Below the pieces are notes generated by a model, which saw only the letters and a program-made list of their open reading frames with translations, ran no database searches and was not told where the DNA came from. From Xylaria sp. FL1777 (taxonomy: Eukaryota > Ascomycota > Sordariomycetes > Xylariales > Xylariaceae): 64,000 bases of DNA. The first letter of the stretch is position 1. Every line of letters begins with the position of its first letter. Positions 49,850-61,430 of this stretch are shown here, piece by piece. The position numbers and the translations under genes are program-made. The stretch covers positions 229,518 to 293,517 of the forward strand of contig MU400560.1 of NCBI GenBank assembly GCA_022578965.1, in the 5' to 3' direction.

Positions 49850-50600
49850 AAGAACTTTTTGAACATAGCTTATAGGATTACTATATTTTTATTAAGGAAA
49901 AATGTTAACTAAAGCTTTATTAAGTATATTATATAAGCTTAAACAAAATAAACGCTTTATAAAAATATATTTAAAAAAATTTAACAAAAGGATTCCTAAA
50001 AAAGTTTTAGTTATTTGCTAAATATTTTATAGTACTAGTATTTAAAATGAAAAATAAAAAACAACTAATTAATAAAAAAGGAAAACTAGTATAGCAAATA
50101 GTAGTTAATTACTAACTATTAAACGCAATTATTATTGCAAATAAATATTTTTTTACTTTATTAATAACTATAAAAAAAAACATTAGCTAAGCAAAATAGT
50201 TTATAGCAGTTAATATCTTAAATAAATATTATATTATTAAAATAGCTAAAAAAAAAAAATAAAAAACTACTATATAAACAGTATATAAACTGTATAAATA
50301 TATAGTTATGTTATAAGAACTACAAAACGCACTAGCTAGCTTTTAATACATAATAATAACGCTTTTACAGAAGTTTTTAAATAAATTTATGTTTATTTAC
50401 TTAAATAATATCTTGATTTATTTTAGAACACTAGAAAAACATAAGAAACACGTAACTTAAGTGTTAAAAACACTTAAACAAACAGAATTATAACTTAATA
50501 TAAAAAAGTGCGTATAGCATATATAAAAAATTAACTTTTTAAAATTTACAATTACTTTAGAACAAATATGGATTTAATAGTTAAAAATTAACATAGTATA
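49850..50600 (+). pseudogene. element 2 reverse transcriptase remnant
   Basis: Frames read ELFEHSL, LNAIIIANKYFFTLLITIKK, then FIAVNILNKYYIIKIA, ELQNALASF, KFLNKFMFIYLNNILIYF and EKHKKHVT, then LNIKKCV. The catalytic YLDD is YLNN (Asn codons at 50404-50409). Stops sit at former Trp, Gln and Arg codons. Confidence 0.9.
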
Positions 50601-50759
50601 AAACTAGAAAATATTTAACTTAGCTACTATTATAAACATATAACAAGCATTAAGATTTTTAAACTATGTTTAAATATTAATTTAAAACTTTAAGAAAATA
50701 GCATTTTACTTTATAAAGTATACAAAAAAGAAATACAAAGAAAAGTTCTTTTTAATTTT

Positions 50760-51210
50760 AAAAGAAGCCCGAAAGGCTTTTAAAGAACTAAAACTAAAAG
50801 TTATTTTTAACTTTATAGTTAAACTACTTAATTTACAAAAAAAGAAAAAGCTAAAAATAAATGCTTTAAATGGTATAATTGCAGAAGTTTTAAAACAACT
50901 AAAAAACAACGGAAAATAGCACTTAGTAGCTTATTACTTTAAAGCACTATAAAACGTAGCATTATAATACTTTATATATAATAAAGAACTGCTTGCAATT
51001 ATTATAGCACTTAAAAAGTAAAAACTGTTTTTTACGGAAATTATAAAGCTAATTAAGATTTATTTAAATCATTAGAACTTAACGAAATTTATAACTACAC
51101 AAAAGATTACTAAATAACATAAAAATTAAATAGTTTTTTTTTTTAAGTTTAACTTTAAAATATGTTATATTAAAGGAAAAAAAAACATTTAAGCAAACAT
51201 ATTTAGTTAA
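50760..51210 (+). pseudogene. element 2 RNase H remnant
   Basis: The frame reads KRSPKGF then, shifted, KAFKELKLKVIFN, NKELLAIIIALKK, KIYLNH and NLTKFITTQKI. KELLAII and YTDHxNLxxF motifs of Ty3/gypsy RNase H are clear; the Asp of the DH motif is Asn. Confidence 0.85.
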
Positions 51211-51419
51211 TAAAGTCAAAAAGGATTTAAAGTTCTAAAAAAGAACATTTAAGTACTATATTTCTAAGAAAATAAAAGCTTAAAAGTTAAAGTTATACTT
51301 AAAGACCTTATAAATATATAGCTATAATAAGCTTATAACTTAAAAGAGTTAGCATAACTATAAAAATATAAAGAATTAAAAAATAACAAGCTAATATATA
51401 AATATAAGGTTTACTTACT

Positions 51420-52520
51420 GGAATTTTTATAAAATAAGTTTATTAAGAAATTCTATAAATATTTATTACATGAATACTAAGAAGCAATAAAAACAGTCCA
51501 ACAATTATAAAAAAAATACGATTTTTTAGAACTATAAAATATAGTTAAATCTATTATAAAAAAGTGCAATATTTGCAATAAAGCTAAAGCAGCTTAATAT
51601 AAGCTTTATAAACTACTACAACTTATATAAATACTTAAACAAGCATAATATATTATTGCTTAGGATTTTATTATAGCATTACTTTTATTAACTAATTTAG
51701 TTATAAAAATATAATATAATAAAATATAGGTTATTATTAATAGACTTATTAAATATGCCTACTTTTTGCTGTTTAAAAAAGATATAATAGCTAAATAACT
51801 TATATACGCTTTTGTATGCTAATATTTAAACAAGCATAAACTACTAAAAAAAATTATTTTAAACAAAAATAAATTGTTTACTTTTAAGTTTAAAACTAGT
51901 TTTTTTAAACTTATTAGTGTTAAACTAAAGTTTTTAACTGCTTATTACTTATAAATAAATAAACAAACAAAAAAACTAAACTAAATATTAAAACAATACT
52001 TACGGAGTTATATTAATTATTAATAAAATAATTAAGTAGAACTATTATTAATAGCATAAATTTTATATAATATATTAACAAACGAAAATATAAACATATT
52101 TCTGCATAAAGCTATTTATAAACAGTAAGCAACTATTAAAAGACAAAAAAAAATATTAATAAAAGCATTTGCTATTTTAATTATAATACCTTAAGCAAAA
52201 ACTATTGCAATAAAAATTAAAACGCTATAAGCTAAACTATAACTATGCTTTTAATTTTTATAATAATAAATGTTAATATATTATAACAAAAAACAAACTA
52301 AAAAACTAACTTTTAAGAAGAAAAACAAAGTTTACTTGCTATAATAAAAACAAAATGCAAACATTAATATTTTTTAAATTAAAACAAAACAACTAAGCAA
52401 TAAATTAAAATTTAAAAAACTTGGCTTTTTTAAAATTAAAAAAGTTATTTTATTTATTAACTATAAACTGTTATTACTAAAGAACATGCAAATTTACTTT
52501 GTTTTTTATATTTTTTTACT
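51420..52520 (+). pseudogene. element 2 integrase remnant
   Basis: Fragments include KFYKYLLHEY, KKCNICNKAKA (zinc-binding CxxC), AYFLLFKKDIIAK and FFKLISVKLKFLTAYYL. The order and spacing fit a Ty3/gypsy integrase. Numerous stops. Confidence 0.8.
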
Positions 52521-52614
52521 AAAACTAGCACTTATTAAAACATTTATTAAAACATAACTAAAAATAAAAACAAATTAGAATATTTATAAAGTTAAAAATA
52601 TACTAAATTTTTAT

Positions 52615-52730
52615 TAAAACAATAATAACGTTAAATATTTTGTTAAATAAAAAAAATATTTATATGCTAATAATACTTAAGAACTTAAGAAACACTTAAA
52701 AACTGCTAAAATGATTATAAATTAGTTCTA
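52615..52730 (+). pseudogene. element 2 chromodomain remnant
   Basis: The frame reads VKYFVK, a stop, KKYLYANNT, a stop, ELKKHLKTAKMIIN. Both stops fall where chromodomains have the aromatic-cage Trp residues (VKWKGY and NTWEP), so TGG became TAA or TAG. Confidence 0.85.
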
Positions 52731-53401
52731 TTGTTAATACTTTAACTAGCTAAAGCTAAAAAAAAAGAATTAACTTTAAACGAAGCGTTTAGCGCGTTTT
52801 AATTAAGCTTTAAAAAAATAACTAGTAATAGTTATGCTGCTTTAACGCGCTATTTTTGTTTTTTAGTTATATAGCGCTTTTTTGTTTTAACTTGCTTAAG
52901 CTTTTTTAAACTACTTAAACTATAAGCTATAGCAGTAATTATTTTTTCTTGCTATAGTTTTTTTTGTTGCTTAAAACAGCAGATTTTTGCACTTATTTTT
53001 TTATGCTTTTTTATTAGCAAGTTTAATTTATTCTTTAGCTTTTTGTGCTAAAAAGTAAGCTGCTACATTTGCTTTAGAAACAAACCTTTAACGTTGTAAT
53101 TTGCTTGTTTAGCTGCAACACATTTGATACATTAATTAAAGTTAAATTTTAACATTAAACATTTTGTGCTATAACAATTGCAGCAAAAACATAAAGCTAT
53201 TTTAATTAATTTTAGTTTAATAAAAAAAAGCAAAGCAAAATTTTGTTAAGCTTTTTATTTAAAACATAACAAGCAAGGTTTCTTAGAAACTTTACTAAAC
53301 ATAATAAGCACAAAAACAAAAAACAGAAAATAAAAAAAAAAAACTTACAAAAAAAGAAATACAGAATTATTAAAACAACAATTATAGAAAAAAAAAAATA
53401 A

Positions 53402-53917
53402 TGTTATAAAATGAGTTAACTAAGCTAGTTAAAAGCTAGGTATAAAAAAAGCATGCGCAAAAAGAGTTTTATTCGTTAAGAAAATATGTATTTAAACTAC
53501 TATAAAGGTTTAATGTATAGATTTAATAGATTTAAGCATTAAGTCTATTAAGCTTTAGACTTAACAAACTTAAGCGTTAAGTTTATTAAGCTTTGGACTT
53601 AAAACAATATAGCATTAAGTTTATTAAAAAAAGCAATATTTATAAATTACTACTACTATTTCCTTTGTTTATATAAACATGCACTTTTTATATTTAATTA
53701 TTTATTTAGTTCTAGTTTTTTAGCTATTAATTTTTTTATAACTGCTAAGCACTAATATACTTATTACTTTTAATCTTTTAAGACTTTTATTAATGCATAG
53801 TAGTAAGAGTACCTTGAAAACTTCCCTAACGGACCACCGTTAAGGATTTTATTGTTACTTGCAAATTAAGACCTTAAGAGCAAACCCGTTATATTAATGT
53901 ATAACAGGTCCGTTACA
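53402..53917 (+). repeat. 3' LTR of element 2
   Basis: 516 bp partner of 46185-46700. Its last part keeps more G and C (for example CCCTAACGGACCACCGTTAA and AACAGGTCCGTTACA), the reverse of the 5' LTR. Confidence 0.93.
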
Positions 53918-54439
53918 GCCTGGTTTTTTTAACTACTATATAAAATATATTTAACTTGATAATTAATTAAGTGGCTATTTTGTTTTGCTTAAATTTAAAG
54001 CTTACGTTGCAATATATTAAAACTAAAGTTATAAATATTTATAATGCTAAGCTTTTTTTGCTTAACATATATAGCTAACGTTAAGTTATCTAGATTTAAA
54101 ACAGGTATATTTTGCTTTTAAAACTGCTTTTTTAATGAGCTAATTATAGCACGTATGTTATATAAAAAGCCTTAGCTGCTAGTTTAATACTGCTTAAACT
54201 TAGCATCTAGGAAAGCTTTAATAGCTACATTAATAGCTACATAATTTTAATAAAAGCTAATTTGCTTAATATTGCGGCTTATATGCTATTTAGTTTAATT
54301 AACTAAGTTGTTTAAAAGCTTAATAGTGATTTTTGTTTGCTTTTATTTTAAAAAGAGCTTTTTATAAAGTAAGAACTTTAAGTTTAACTCTGCTTTTAAG
54401 TTTAACTTTGTTTTTAAGTTAAACTTTAACTTGCGCTGC

Positions 54440-54990
54440 TTAATTAGTTTTCTTTGTATATTTTAGTATATTTTCTAAATATGCTAATTAAGATATATTT
54501 TATGTGCAAAAGCTTTATTATACTTATTGCAGCAGTATAAGCGTTCTTTAAGGTATATAGCACAAATATGCTAATTAAGATATATTTTCTGTGCAAAAGT
54601 TAAGTTATATTTATTGCAGCAATACAGGCGTTCTTTGAGGTATATAGCGCAATTATGCTAATTAAAATGTATTTTTTATGCAAAGGTTAAGTTATACTTA
54701 TTATAGCAATATAAGCGTTCCTTAAGGTATATAGCGCAAATATGCTTATTAAAACTTTTTTTTTTTGCAAAAGTTGAGTTATATTTATTGCAGCAATATA
54801 GGCGTTCTTTAAGGTGTATAGCGCGATTATGCTTATTAAGATTTCCTTTTTTTATAAAGGTTAAGTTATATTTATTGCAGCAATATAAGCATTCCTTAAG
54901 GTATATAGCATTAATATGTTAATTAACAAGTGGTTTTTGTGTAAAATATTGCTTTTATATATATAGGTTGCAATTTTTAAATAAATATAA
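54440..54990 (-). pseudogene. decayed C2H2 zinc-finger array, 87-bp units
   Basis: Repeats start at 54481, 54568, 54655, 54742, 54829 and 54916, an exact 87-bp (29-codon) period. On the minus strand one frame runs through all units. The best-preserved unit reads YCCNKYNLTFIKKGNLNKHN and then RAIHLKER. This fits C-x2-C-x3-F-x5-L-x2-H-x4-H with the second Cys changed to Tyr (TGC or TGT to TAY). Other units show His to Tyr, Pro to Leu in the linker (KER-P-Y to KERLY) and a stop before the first His. All these are C-to-T changes on one strand or the other. After the array comes a Lys/Leu-rich tail. This is probably a host or element-borne zinc-finger gene killed by RIP. Start and end of the gene are not definable. 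Confidence 0.8.
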
Positions 54991-56835
54991 AAAACTGTTC
55001 TAATAATTTTTAATCTTATTGTTGTTTAAATAATTATATTGTTTATAAAAGCAATAGGTTTTGCTTAAAGAAAACTTATTTAAGCACTTTTAGCAGTTAT
55101 ATATACTGCTTAAAGAATAATAGTTGTATTTATAACGTATAAGCATGCTTACTAAAAGCTAAAGCGCGTTATACTTTAAACATAAAAAGTTATAGCTGCT
55201 ATTTTTAATTTATAGCTTAATTAAAAACAAAGCACTTTTTGCAAACATTAATAAAAGGCATTTTATATTTTGCGGCTTTAAATAAACACTTTAAACTTTA
55301 TTGCTTATAGTATTATAAAATATAATAAATAAGCTATTTTATAAAATTAACTGCAATATTATATTTATATTTGTTATAATATAAAAATTAAACGTTTTTT
55401 ATATATAATTAGCAGTAGTAATAATAAACTTTATAGTTAAGTAATCTTTATTTTAGCTAAAAATAGGATTAAAGTTATTATTATTTAAAGTATTTTAGTA
55501 TTTAGTTTTTATTGCAATATTATACTGCGGACGTTTTTTTATAGTTACTTTTGTTAAATAATAAATAAAAGAAACTATTAAAAGGCTTATTAAATCAAGC
55601 TTTAGCTTAAACTTAAGTTTTTTTAAACTTAAATAAAGGTGGTTTTTTTTTAAGTTTTTTAGCTTATAGCATAATTAATATACAATTTTAAATAAAAACT
55701 GCTTAAGCGTTAAGTTCTTTTTATTAATATTTAAGTTTATTGCATTTTGGTTACATTTTTGTAGCATATTAAGTTGCTATTTTGCTTACTATAAAGTAGT
55801 ATCACTGTTTTAAAATATTTTCTAAGCAAAAAAAACGCTCCAAATATAAAATAAGTAAAAGATTTTCTTTTTAAACTAATTAATTAATAAAATAATAAAA
55901 TAGTTATTAAACTTGCGTTAGCTTATATTATATTTTGCAGCAATTTAAATTAAGGTGCTATATATATAGTTATAAAGGCGTTAATTAAACTAGCAATATT
56001 TTAAGCAGTAAAAAAAGTTTTAGTAAACTATAAGCTGCTTAAATAAAGATTTTTTTAGTAAATGTAAGTTTTATTGTAATAATAGCTTTTTAATAAGGTT
56101 TAAATGCATGTTAGTTTATAGTATGTTAAAAAGTTCCTTAAAACGCTTATTGTTGTTATTAATAATTTTTTTAAACTGTTAAAGCTGCTATTTATAGGTT
56201 AATTTTATACTAAAAATTAAGTAAATTATACTATAGTTTATAAAGGCATTAAACAGGTATTTAAGCTTGGGTTTTTTGGTTTTAAAGTTCTTTTTATTGT
56301 AATAAATATATAACTATTGTTTTAATAGCAGTAGAACAACTAAAGCTATGCTTTGTTTTATGAAGTTTATATTAATAAACGTTATAAATAAGTTATTAGT
56401 TATATAGTTTGCTAATATTGCATAGTTGTTATTATTGTTGTTATTATTGTTATTATTATTATTGTTATTATTAATAAAGAGTTTTATGTAGTTATATGCT
56501 GTATTTAAAAAAAAGCTAAAAAAGCTAAAGTTAAACTGTAGTTAAAGCTTTGTTTAACTATAAAATTCAGTAAATATATCTTTATTTTTAGATTTTTTAA
56601 AGGAATTTAGCATATTTTTAGTTGTTTTGCTAACATATTATTTAAATGCTTTTTTATAAGCATAAAATAACTAGCTTAGCTTTCTAAGGTATTTTTTGCA
56701 TTTTTTTAATATTTTTACTTGGACTATAATATGTACTATGCTTTTAAGAATAGCTTTAAGTATTTAAGTTACATAAGCAAAGTTTAAAGGGGCTACTTTT
56801 AGTGCTACTTAAAAGTAGCTGTAGTTATTTTAGGT

Positions 56836-57300
56836 TTAGTTGCCCTTTTTACAAATAATAATACTATTGTTTAACTTAGCTTTTTTAGCACTAACTAACT
56901 TATAAGTAAAATTAAAAGCTTTATTTAAATTTAAAGTTTTAATATTATAATAATAACTATAATTAGTATTGTGTTTTTTAGCATTAACTAATTTATAATT
57001 AAAAGTAAAAGCTTTATATTTAAGCTTTTCTAAATTTAAAGTTCTAATATTATAATAACTATAATTAGTGTTATATTTTTTAGCGTTAACTAACTTATAA
57101 TTAAAAGTAAAAGCTTTATACTTAAGCTTTTTTAAATTTAAAGTTTTAACATTATAATAACTATAATTAGTATTGTATTTTTTAGTATATTTATATTTAG
57201 ATTTTTCTAAATCTAGAGTTTTAATATTATTATAGTTATTATAATTAAGTTTATTGCTGTTTTTAATAAGCTGTTTTAGTTTATTTTTAGTAGCAAGCAT
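56836..57300 (-). pseudogene. surviving 154-codon frame with 102-bp (34-codon) repeats
   Basis: The longest open frame in the A+T-rich block. Three units of 34 residues are nearly identical: NTNYSYYNIRTLNLEKLK, then YKAFTFNYKLVNAKKH. Unit spacing at the DNA level is 102 bp (56961, 57063, 57165); the last unit in the protein has a small internal deletion. Tyr occurs at fixed positions (YSYY), as if Cys or His codons had been RIP-mutated, but I do not recognise the family. It may be a chance survivor rather than a working gene. Confidence 0.45.
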
Positions 57301-57635
57301 GTTTTAGTTTTTTATTTTTTAGTAAGCTAAATATATATAGCTAAATAAATAAAAGCGTTATTAGAGTTAAAAGGGAAAAAAGAAGAAGTATTGCTTTATT
57401 AACGTATAATAGCAAGGTGAAATACTAAAGGCAGTAAGGCTTTAATAAAATATTAGCTTTGTTATTTTGTAATAATTTAAATGATTATTTTACTTAGAAA
57501 AGGTAAGCAAAATTAATTATAAAATATCTTTTGTAGCAAGTTTAATATTATTACTTAGTAAATAGCTAAGATATTAAGTATAGTAAATAAAAGGTTAAAG
57601 CTATTTAATTTATTTAATAAAAAGCTAGGTATAAA

Positions 57636-57870
57636 ATAAAACAAACTAGCAAAAATAAATAAACTAGCAAGAATAAAGACTAGCAAGGATAAAAACTAGC
57701 AAGGATAAATAAACTAGCTAAATAAACAAACTAGCTAAATAAACAAACTAGCAAAAATGAATAAACTAGCTAAATAAACAAACTAGCAAAAATAAAGACT
57801 AATAAAAATAAACAAACTAGCAAAAATAAAAACTAGCAAAAATGTATAAACTAGCAAAAATATATATAAG
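57636..57870. repeat. short tandem array, AAATAAACTAGCAA-type unit
   Basis: Units of about 18-21 bases (AATAAACTAGCAAAAATA and variants) repeat about a dozen times. Confidence 0.8.
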
Positions 57871-57899
57871 TTAAAACTAATATAAGCTAATTAAACAAA

Positions 57900-58280
57900 A
57901 GGTTTAAATAAACTTATTAATTAAAAGAAATGTTGTTAATATACTTGTTAATAAAAAAACACTTATAAACTAAAAAGATTTTTGCTAATATATTTGTTAA
58001 TAAAAAAACACCTGTAAACTAAAAGGATTTTTGTTAATACGCCTGTTAACTAAAAAACATATGTTAATTAAAAGATGTGTTACTAAAGACTTATTAACTA
58101 AAAGGATTATTATTAACATACTTATTAACTAAAGAACATTTATAAACTAAAAGATATATTATTAAAGATTTATTAACTAAAAGAATTATTATTAATATAT
58201 TTATAAACCAAGAGATATATTGCTAAAAACCTGTTATTAAAAAATATATTAGCTAAAAAACGCGTAATTAAAAGATGTAT
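57900..58280. repeat. tandem array built on TTATTAACTAAAAG
   Basis: Variants of 'TTATTAACTAAAAGGATT' and 'AACTAAAAGATATATTA' recur irregularly every 30-60 bases. Confidence 0.6.
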
Positions 58281-58914
58281 AAAATACAAAACGCATTGAT
58301 TTAAATAACATATTAAAAAAAGCTTTAAGCTTAAAATATTTACAAGTAAAAACCTTAGGCCTTTATTATTAAGAAACTGCAAAAAACTAAAGATTTTAAC
58401 TTATATATAGTTATAGCTTAGTTAAAAAACATTTATATATATATTTTATTTATATAACATTATATATTGTTTATTTATAATATAGTATAAACTATGTTTA
58501 GAAGCTCTTTATATTTCTTTTTGGTTTTTTAGCTAGGGTTGTTATTTTTTTTTTTAAAACTAAAGGTTTATAAAAATACGTAAATTAGTTAAGCTTAAAG
58601 ATGTTATGTAGTATAGCTTATATAGCTATTTTTATAGCACTTATTACATTTAAGCAGCATTTAAACAATTACTAAAATGTTAGAAATAAGTTAATTAATG
58701 TTTTTAGTTGTTATATAAGCAACATAAACAAAATAGTAAAAGAACGCATTGTATGCTTTTATGCACTTAATAATATTAAAACAGCTGCAGGCCTTATATA
58801 GTGGTATTTAAAGGTAAACTAAGCAATGTATTAAGTATTTCTTGGGATTTTAGCTAATAAAATAAAATAAGAACGGTTTCCTTTTATAAAATAGGTGATT
58901 ATACCTTAAGGCTA

Positions 58915-59145
58915 AAATAACGATAGTAATAATAACAACAGTAATAATGATAATAGTAATAATAATAATAGTGATAATAATGAGATAAAATTTAACAATA
59001 AAATAAAATCCGAACAATAAAACTAAATCTAATGATAAAACTAAATCTGATAATAAAACCAAAAATAACAGTAGTATTAATAACAATAATACTAATAATG
59101 GTAATACTAATAATAATAGCAATACTAAGAATAAAAGTAACTTAT
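58915..59145 (+). repeat. AAT-rich trinucleotide tract (Asn-coding on plus strand)
   Basis: AAT, AAC, GAT and AGT triplets run for about 230 bases and would read as Asn/Ser/Asp on the plus strand in two frames. It is a low-complexity remnant. The Leu/Ile-rich frame on the other strand is its shadow. Confidence 0.7.
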
Positions 59146-59599
59146 ATATTATATTTAAGCGCTTAGTAAGCTAAGCGTTTAGCTAAAACAAAGATATGTT
59201 TTAAATAAAAAAACAAGCTTGCTTAATTTTAAATAAACTTAGGTTTAAGAAATGCTAATATGTAATAATACTAATTATTATTTAGAGTTTTATACTTTTT
59301 TACCAAGAGCTATAAAATTATTTGCTTATAATTTATATCGAATTATAATATATGTATATGTAATTATAACATAAGTATTTTTAAGTAAGTCCGCTTTATA
59401 TATACTATATATATATATACGTACGTTAAAGTAAATAATGCTGCTTTTAGTTAATTAATCAAAGTTAATTAATTAAGTTACTAAAACTAACTTATAGTAG
59501 CTAGCTATGTTTAATTAGCTTAATTTAATATGCTTTTTTAATTAAGGTGCTATAGATTTTTTAATTATTAAAATTAAAACTACTTTAAAACTTATTGTT

Positions 59600-61430
59600 T
59601 TTAGTGTTTTATAAGCTATAAATTTAAAAATTCTATATAAATCTTTTCTTAAGATTAGCAAACTTACATAAAACTTTTTATACTTATGTTTTAAAGTTAA
59701 TAAAGGTTAATAAGTATATAAAAGAGTTAACTTTAGTTAATTAACGAAGTTATGCTTAATAGCTATAAAGCATATTAAGCTTATTTAATAAACTAAGCAT
59801 AGTGCTAAAATGCGCTAAGTTTATTAAATTTTAGTTTATACTAAGTTTTATTTTTACTGCAAATAAACTTTAGCATAACTAATAATTATTAAGATTAAGT
59901 AATTTTAACTAATTAATTAGCTAACTATATTAAGTTTATTATATATAGCAATTATATAAAAAGCTATAGCTGCTAAAATTAAGTAATTTTAATTTTAGTA
60001 TATGCTAAGCTAACTGCATTAAGTTTACTGCATAAAAAGCTATAGCTATTTATTTACTTATTTATATATTACACTAATTAAACTAATTTTAACTATAAGT
60101 TAGTTTAACGTATAACTATTAGTATTTAAGGGCATTTATATATTACTTAGTAATAAAAAAGTAATAATATGCTATAAGCTATTATTAATATAAAAGGTTT
60201 TAGCAATTATATATTTATTAGTTAACTACATAAGCTATAAATTAAGCATTAAAAGCATAAAAGCATTTACTGGTTAATTATTATGTAGGCTATAAACTAA
60301 GCACTTAGAAGTGCTAAAATAACGTTAATTGCGCGGGCTATGCTAAGATATATAAAAGCATACGGAAAGCTGCGCGGGCATTTACTGGTTAATTATGTGG
60401 GCTGCAAATAAAGCACTAAGCTATGCTAGAGCTATGAGCATTTATTGGTTAATTATGTAGGCATTTATTAGTTAATTATATGGGCATTTACTGGTTAATT
60501 GCGCAGGCTATGCTAAGATATATAAAAGCATATAAAAGCATTTATTGGTTAATTATATAGGCTGCAAACAAAGCACTAAGCTATGCTAAAATAACGTTAA
60601 TTACGTAAGCTGTAAGCATTTATTGGTTAATTATGTAGGCATTTACTAGCAATTGCGCAAGCTATACTAAAACATATAAAAGCATACAAAAAGTAAAAAA
60701 CAAAGCACTAAGGAGTGCTAAAATAAAGACTAGTAATTAATTATGTGGGTATTTATTAATTAATTAAGTGTATAAATAAAGTACTAAAAAGTGCTAAAAT
60801 AACTAAGTTTAGTAGTGCACTTAGTATTTACTAGTTAATTATGTAAGCTACAAATAAAGCATTAAAAAGTGCTAAAACATATAAAAAGTAGCAATAATTG
60901 CGCGTTTATTAGTTAATTATGTAAGCACTTATTAGTTAATTATATAGGCTATAAACTAAAACTAAAAGTGCTAAAATGATTAAGTTTAGTAGTTAATTAT
61001 GTAAGCTATAAATATTTATTGATTAATTATGCAAGCTATACTTAAAAGTACTAAAATAACTAAGTTTAAACGTTTATTAAAAGCATTTATTAGTTAACTA
61101 TAAAAGCTATAAACTAAGCATTAAAAGTACTAAAACATATAAAAGTATTAAGTATTTACTACGTATAAAAAGCAGCAAGCATTTATTACTTATAATTAAT
61201 TATATAAGCATTTATAAACAAATATGCATAAATAAGCACTAAAGTGTTAACTTAGCTAATTTAACAATTAATTAAGTATAAAAGCATTTATTAATACTAG
61301 TTAATTAAAAACTAAGTATGTAAGCTATAAGCTAAAATTAAGTTTAGTAAAGTTAATTGCACTAGAAGTGCTAAAATAACTAAGTATTAATTTTATAAGT
61401 TAATTATATGGATATTTATTAAACTAAGCT
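59600..61430. repeat. right copy of diverged inverted repeat (minisatellite plus flank)
   Basis: The minisatellite (about 60.1-61.4 kb) has units with TTTACTGGTTAATTATGTGG, a GCTGCAAATAAAGCACTAAG part and GTGCTAAAATAAC. It is the reverse complement of the 22.1-23.5 kb array. The flank at about 59.63-59.77 kb matches 24.55-24.75 kb reversed. Several units here keep GCGCGGGC, so this copy is less mutated than the left one. Confidence 0.75.

Larger units (their letters stand above)
46185..53917 (+). mobile_element. element 2: complete, dead Ty3/gypsy retrotransposon with chromodomain
   Basis: 7733 bp, bounded by two 516-bp LTRs and 5-bp target duplications GCCTG (46180-46184 and 53918-53922). 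LTRs begin TGTTAT and end GTTAYA. Remnants in order: gag-like region (about 46.9-47.8 kb), reverse transcriptase (49.85-50.6 kb), RNase H (50.76-51.2 kb), integrase (51.42-52.5 kb) and a C-terminal chromodomain (52.62-52.73 kb). This is the chromovirus layout of Ty3/gypsy elements, in which the chromodomain steers insertion to heterochromatin. An A-rich tract just before the 3' LTR (53386-53400) is the likely polypurine tract. Confidence 0.93.

Noticed and set aside
54481..54940. CRISPR array
   Set aside because: The 87-bp units are contiguous repeats without spacers, in a fungal genome, and translate as zinc fingers.
58850..59122. 90-codon minus frame resembling a Leu/Ile-rich membrane protein
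   Set aside because: It is the complement of an AAT-rich tract that reads as polyasparagine-like sequence on the plus strand.
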